Source: an uncultured Anaeroplasma sp.
GTDB lineage: Bacteria > Bacillota_I > Bacilli_A > Acholeplasmatales > Anaeroplasmataceae
DNA: 25,940 nucleotides
NCBI GenBank assembly: GCA_934216145.1
Contig: CAKQBG010000026.1
Span: 1 to 25,940, forward strand
Direction of reading: 5' to 3'
Part shown: positions 23,055 through 25,940 of the stretch, piece after piece
How positions within the stretch are numbered: position 1 is the first letter of the stretch
Layout: the number at the start of each line of letters is the position of its first letter
Notes under the pieces: model-generated
Told to the model about the DNA's origin: nothing
What the model saw: only the letters and a program-made list of their open reading frames with translations
Database searches by the model: none
Position numbers and translations under genes: made by a program

Positions 23055-23924
23055 ATGCCATTAGTAAACGCAAAAGAAATGGAAAGAAAGGCTTTAGAAG
23101 GACATTACGCAGTTGGTGCATTCAACATTAACAATCTTGAATGGACTAAGGCTATTCTACAAACTGCACAGGAGCTTAAGTCACCAGTTATGCTTGGAGT
23201 ATCTGAGGGTGCTAATAAGTATATGACAGGTTATAAGGTTGTTGCAGATATGGTTAAGGCAATGATGGAGACTCTTAATATTACAGTTCCAGTTGCATTA
23301 CACCTAGATCATGGTACATATGAAGGAGCTAAGAAGGCTTTAGCTGCTGGTTATACTTCAGTTATGTTTGATGGTTCTCATTATCCACTTGAGGAAAATC
23401 TTGCAAAAACAAGAGAAATTGTTACAATTGCTCATTTCTTAGGAGCTACAGTTGAGGCTGAAGTTGGTACTATCGGTGGAGAAGAAGATGGTGTTATTGG
23501 ACGTGGAGAGGTTGCAGATCCAGAAGAGTGCTTAACTTTAAAGAACACTGGTATTGATATGCTAGCTGCTGGTATTGGTAATATCCATGGTAAGTATCCT
23601 GCAAACTGGAAGGGTCTTGAATTTGATGCTTTAGCTGCAATTAAGGAGAAGGTTGGAGACTTCCCTCTAGTATTACATGGTGGTACTGGTATTCCAGAGG
23701 ATCAAATTAAGAAGGCTATTTCTTTAGGTGTTACAAAGATTAATGTTAACACTGAATGCCAATTATATTTCCAAGAAGCTACAAGAAAATATATTGAAGC
23801 AGGTAAGGATCTAGAAGGTAAGGGATTTGACCCTCGTAAGCTTTTAGCACCTGGTACTGAAGCAATTAAGGAAATTGTTAGAATTAAAATGGAAATGTTT
23901 GGTTCTGTTGGTAAGGCTGAATAA
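23055..23924 (+). CDS. fba: class II fructose-1,6-bisphosphate aldolase
   Basis: A 289-residue zinc enzyme that splits fructose 1,6-bisphosphate into glyceraldehyde 3-phosphate and dihydroxyacetone phosphate in glycolysis. Seen: AVGAFNINNLEW near the N-terminus, VALHLDHGTYEGAKKA (catalytic Asp85 and zinc ligand His86), SVMFDGSHYPLEEN, VEAEVGTIGGEEDG, GIGNIHGKYPANWKGL (His178), PLVLHGGTGIPEDQIKKAI (His208), and TKINVNTECQLYF with the phosphate-binding Asn. Length and order match the Bacillus FbaA group; the related tagatose-bisphosphate aldolases cannot be fully excluded. ATG at 23055 has the SD GGAGG. Codon use includes more AAG, CTT and TTC than its neighbours, as expected of a highly expressed gene. 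Confidence 0.96.
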   Translation: MPLVNAKEMERKALEGHYAVGAFNINNLEWTKAILQTAQELKSPVMLGVSEGANKYMTGYKVVADMVKAMMETLNITVPVALHLDHGTYEGAKKALAAGYTSVMFDGSHYPLEENLAKTREIVTIAHFLGATVEAEVGTIGGEEDGVIGRGEVADPEECLTLKNTGIDMLAAGIGNIHGKYPANWKGLEFDALAAIKEKVGDFPLVLHGGTGIPEDQIKKAISLGVTKINVNTECQLYFQEATRKYIEAGKDLEGKGFDPRKLLAPGTEAIKEIVRIKMEMFGSVGKAE

Positions 23925-23935
23925 TTTTAAAATCA

Positions 23936-23967
23936 TGGGCACAGGTTATTCTGTGCCTATTTTTTTA
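23936..23967 (+). terminator. Rho-independent terminator after fba
   Basis: GGCACAG (23938-23944), loop GTTATT, CTGTGCC (23951-23957), then TATTTTTTT. Confidence 0.9.
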
Positions 23968-23981
23968 AATAAAAAATTATC

Positions 23982-24010
23982 TTTATTATACTATTTAATT
24001 TTGATATAAT
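23982..24010 (+). promoter_or_regulatory. Promoter of the RpiB-family gene, extended -10
   Basis: TATAAT (24005-24010) is preceded by TGA, giving an extended -10 (TGNTATAAT); the -35 TTTATT (23982-23987, 17-nt spacer) is weak, as is usual for extended -10 promoters. Confidence 0.6.
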
Positions 24011-24035
24011 AGATTCGAAATGGAGGATTTATAAA

Positions 24036-24671
24036 ATGAGAATCGCTTTAATAAATGAAAATTCACAAGCAGTTAAGAATGAGCTAATTTATAATACATT
24101 AGACAAGGTTGCTAAAAAATTCGGACATATTGTTGATAATTATGGTATGCTAAATAGTGAGGATAAGCCTTTAACATACGTTCAAAATGGTTTACTTGCT
24201 GCTATATTAATTAATTCAGGTGCAGCTGATTTTGTTGTTACAGGCTGTGGTACTGGTGAGGGCGCCATGCTTGCATTAAATTCATTCCCTCATGTATTAT
24301 GTGGTCATATTGTTGATCCTGCTGATGCTTTTATGTTTGGTCAAATTAATGATGGTAATGCAATTGCTTTACCATTTGCTAAGGGCTTTGGCTGGGGCGC
24401 TGAGGTTAACCTAGAATATATATTTGAACGTTTATTCCAAACACCATTTGGTGGTGGATATCCAAAGGAGAGAGTAGTTCCTGAACAAAGAAATAAGAAG
24501 ATTTTAGATTCTGTTAAGGAAATCACTCATACACCAATAACTGAAATTATTAAGAAGATTGATAGAGATTTCTTATTAGAAACAATAGATCGTGATACAT
24601 TTAAGAAGTATTTCTTTGAAAATGCTAAGGATCAAGAAATTATTTCTTTAATTAAAGAAATTTTAGCATAA
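24036..24671 (+). CDS. RpiB/LacA/LacB family sugar-phosphate isomerase
   Basis: A 211-residue enzyme of the family that interconverts aldose and ketose phosphates (ribose 5-phosphate/ribulose 5-phosphate, galactose 6-phosphate/tagatose 6-phosphate). The core has the start MRIALINENSQAVKN, FVVTGCGTGEGAMLALNSFP with the catalytic Cys71, GHIVDPADAFMFGQINDGNA, and FAKGFGWGAEVN. It is longer than RpiB (about 150 residues): about 60 extra residues follow, including TPFGGGYPKERVVPEQRNKK and a helical tail. This longer subgroup has no firm substrate that I know of. ATG at 24036 follows GGAGG. It is next to fba but separately transcribed. A pentose or tagatose role is possible. Confidence 0.85.
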   Translation: MRIALINENSQAVKNELIYNTLDKVAKKFGHIVDNYGMLNSEDKPLTYVQNGLLAAILINSGAADFVVTGCGTGEGAMLALNSFPHVLCGHIVDPADAFMFGQINDGNAIALPFAKGFGWGAEVNLEYIFERLFQTPFGGGYPKERVVPEQRNKKILDSVKEITHTPITEIIKKIDRDFLLETIDRDTFKKYFFENAKDQEIISLIKEILA

Positions 24672-24672
24672 T

Positions 24673-24700
24673 AAAAAGGGAGTATTCCCTTTTTCTTTTT
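24673..24700 (+). terminator. Rho-independent terminator
   Basis: AAAAAGGGA (24673-24681), loop GTAT, TCCCTTTTT (24686-24694), then CTTTTT. The following GNAT gene begins only 11 nt later; I see no separate promoter for it, so it may be expressed by read-through. Confidence 0.88.
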
Positions 24701-24710
24701 GAGGTGGATT

Positions 24711-25208
24711 GTGATTAGATTTGTTGAGCCTAGGGATTATGAGGCCTGCTTAAATATATATAATTATTATATTTTAAATACTTCAATTTCTTTTGAGATT
24801 AAATGTCTTACTTTAGATGAATATACTAATAAGATAAATAAAATAATCGAAAAATATCCTTTTTTAGTTTATGAAGAAAATAATGAGATATTAGGTTTTG
24901 CTTACCTTGATGAATTTAATTTTAGAGAAGCCTATAAAACTACTGCTGATTTAACTATTTATCTAAAGCCTAATTCTATTAAAAAGGGAATAGGTAGTAT
25001 GCTATATAAGATACTTGAGGAGTTAGCTATAAAGAATAATATTTATTTAATAATATCTTTAATTACTGGTTCTAATATTATTAGTCAAGAATTTCATAAA
25101 AGGAATGGCTTTAGCTTTGTTGCAGAAATAGATAATATTGCCTATAAGAATAATAAATGGGAAAGCTTAGTATATTATCAAAAGATGATAAAGAAAATAG
25201 GTGAATAG
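24711..25208 (+). CDS. GNAT family N-acetyltransferase, phosphinothricin-acetyltransferase-like
   Basis: A 165-residue acetyl-CoA-dependent transferase. The layout follows the Pat/MddA group, which acetylates amino-acid-like substrates such as phosphinothricin or methionine sulfoximine: VIRFVEPRDYEACLNIYN, then ILNTSISFEIKCLTLDEY, FLVYEENNEILGFAYLDEF, the acetyl-CoA pyrophosphate loop KPNSIKKGIGSMLYKIL (motif Q/RxxGxG/A, here KKGIGS), and LITGSNIISQEFHKRNGFSF. The GTG start at 24711 fits the SD GAGG and the usual MIR start; TTG 24699 is in the SD itself. The physiological substrate is unknown. It touches the phosphopantetheinyl transferase gene downstream. Confidence 0.82.
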   Translation: MIRFVEPRDYEACLNIYNYYILNTSISFEIKCLTLDEYTNKINKIIEKYPFLVYEENNEILGFAYLDEFNFREAYKTTADLTIYLKPNSIKKGIGSMLYKILEELAIKNNIYLIISLITGSNIISQEFHKRNGFSFVAEIDNIAYKNNKWESLVYYQKMIKKIGE

Positions 25209-25209
25209 A

Positions 25210-25749
25210 TTGCTTGATTTATATATCTTTAAATATAAAACCTTTAATATAGAGGATGTTCCTTTAAATATTCTTAATGATAATTTATTGAATTGTAAAA
25301 AGCTTATTCATTATTATTCTTGGGTTAAGCTTAGAGAAATTCTATTAAAGCACAATATTGATATTTATAATATGCCTATTCGTTATAACGAAAATGGTAA
25401 GCCATTAATTGATATACCATATTATTTTAATATTTCTCATTCTAAGGATTTGATAGCAATTACGATATCAGATTCTTTATGTGGAGTAGATATTGAATAT
25501 GTGAATAGAACTAGGAATATTAAAAAGCTTTCTAAATATGTCTTTAAAGAGGAAATAGCTGATATTGATAGTTTTTATATTAATTGGGTTAGGATGGAAG
25601 CAACAGTAAAGCTTAATGGCGATAGTATATTAAAAAATGATAATAGCTATTTAGATTGTTATTATAATAAAATAGAGGATAAAAATAATCTTTATTATTA
25701 CGCAGTGGCTTCTAATGATAAGAATATAGTTATCCATAATGAAATATGA
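25210..25749 (+). CDS. Short Sfp-type 4'-phosphopantetheinyl transferase
   Basis: A protein of about 179 residues that would transfer phosphopantetheine from CoA to a serine of an acyl or peptidyl carrier protein. Motifs: RYNENGKPLI then YYFNISHSKDLIAI (CoA-binding His), CGVDIEYVNRTRN (Mg-binding Asp/Glu), and FYINWVRMEATVKLNG, which matches the WxxKEAxxK motif except that Met replaces the first Lys. It is shorter than Sfp (about 224 residues). Two starts are possible: GTG 25201, overlapping the GNAT gene but without an SD, and TTG 25210 behind GGTGA; I chose the latter. It has the only TGA stop codon in the window. No carrier-protein or synthase gene is nearby, so it could serve fatty-acid ACP. 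Confidence 0.82.
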   Translation: MLDLYIFKYKTFNIEDVPLNILNDNLLNCKKLIHYYSWVKLREILLKHNIDIYNMPIRYNENGKPLIDIPYYFNISHSKDLIAITISDSLCGVDIEYVNRTRNIKKLSKYVFKEEIADIDSFYINWVRMEATVKLNGDSILKNDNSYLDCYYNKIEDKNNLYYYAVASNDKNIVIHNEI

Positions 25750-25780
25750 AATCTCTAAAAAATTAGGGATTTTTTATTTT
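25749..25780 (+). terminator. Terminator after the phosphopantetheinyl transferase gene
   Basis: AAATCTCTAA (25749-25758), 4-nt A loop, TTAGGGATTT (25763-25772) with one G-U pair, then T-rich sequence. It starts at the last base of the TGA stop codon. Confidence 0.8.
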
Positions 25781-25800
25781 AAATAAAATTGTTTCGGGTA

Positions 25801-25829
25801 TTGCTTTTTTTGAAAACTTGATTTATAAT
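25801..25829 (+). promoter_or_regulatory. Promoter with no gene following in the window
   Basis: TTGCTT (25801-25806), 17-nt spacer, TATAAT (25824-25829). The short inverted repeat GAAAAC (25812-25817) and GTTTTC (25833-25838) spans the -10 and could be an operator. Transcription would start near 25836. Confidence 0.55.
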
Positions 25830-25835
25830 CCCGTT

Positions 25836-25900
25836 TTCGACAGTTTATAAAATAAAAATCCGAAAAAAGTTAGAATTGATGCTGTTTTTCGGATTTTTTA
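25836..25900 (+). ncRNA. Putative short RNA or leader ended by a strong terminator
   Basis: Between the promoter start point (about 25836) and the terminator there are only about 65 nt and no reading frame with an SD. The hairpin has arms AAAATCCGAAAAA (25855-25867) and TTTTTCGGATTTT (25885-25897) around a 17-nt loop and ends in T. It could be a small RNA, or the attenuator of a gene right of the window. No known RNA family is recognised. Confidence 0.35.
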
Positions 25901-25940
25901 TTTTGAAAAAATGTTGTATGGGAAATATTATTTAGAAATT

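Noticed and set aside
24341..24526. Leftward open frame of 61 codons inside the RpiB-family gene
   Set aside because: Antisense to conserved sequence, no SD.
1..25940. Mycoplasma-type genetic code (TGA as Trp)
   Set aside because: All conserved Trp positions are TGG and full-length proteins contain no internal TGA. The single TGA stop would add only two codons if read through, so it is not decisive alone.
1..25940. CRISPR array, prophage, toxin-antitoxin or defence island
   Set aside because: No regularly spaced repeats, phage structural or integrase genes, or recognisable defence effectors were found.

Overview
The window is very AT-rich chromosomal DNA from a low-GC Gram-positive bacterium. 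Shine-Dalgarno sequences are strong (GGAGG or GGTGA types), promoters are SigA-like, genes are tightly packed, and rho-independent terminators are plentiful. Stop codons are 19 TAA, 6 TAG and 1 TGA over 26 genes, and every tryptophan is TGG, so the standard code applies but TGA is nearly abandoned. The TruA motif GRTDRYVHA, group II ECF genes and overall composition suggest a lineage near Mollicutes/Erysipelotrichia within Bacilli. That placement is inference.

Layout. (1) 1-3239: a minus-strand pair, a KdgT-type permease and alpha-acetolactate decarboxylase, divergent from a PucR-type regulator with a perfect 6+3+6 operator-like palindrome in its leader. (2) 3382-7031: a small membrane protein, an HD-GYP c-di-GMP phosphodiesterase with a degenerate second HD module, then purA overlapping a DUF523 gene. 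(3) 7043-8234 (minus): a methyltransferase and rubrerythrin. A perfect 9+3+9 palindrome separates rubrerythrin from (4) an 805-residue DNA-binding-type protein with alpha-CTD-like and sigma-region-4-like segments, followed 4 nt later by a nitroreductase and then a MATE exporter. (5) 12.7-13.9 kb: no intact protein gene; decayed coding DNA, tRNA-Gly(GCC) and two extra hairpins. (6) 13.96-18.1 kb: a metal-chelate ABC importer (lipoprotein, permease, ATPase) with its own TetR regulator on the opposite strand and a methyltransferase one base after the ATPase gene. (7) 18.2-22.9 kb: L-cysteine desulfidase, then the energy-coupling module ecfA1-ecfA2-ecfT and truA, all overlapping or closely spaced; EcfT carries an unusual membrane insertion. 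(8) 23.0-25.75 kb: class II fructose-bisphosphate aldolase, an RpiB-family isomerase, a GNAT acetyltransferase and a short Sfp-type phosphopantetheinyl transferase. (9) The last 140 bases hold a good promoter followed at once by a strong terminator, possibly a short RNA or leader.

How the genes work together: the set fits an anaerobic or microaerophilic fermenter (pyruvate overflow to acetoin, rubrerythrin, nitroreductase, [4Fe-4S] cysteine desulfidase) that imports vitamins and metals through ECF and FecCD systems. There is no prophage, CRISPR array or intact insertion sequence. The strongest candidate for something undescribed is the 805-residue protein with RNA-polymerase-like modules and the palindrome beside it.
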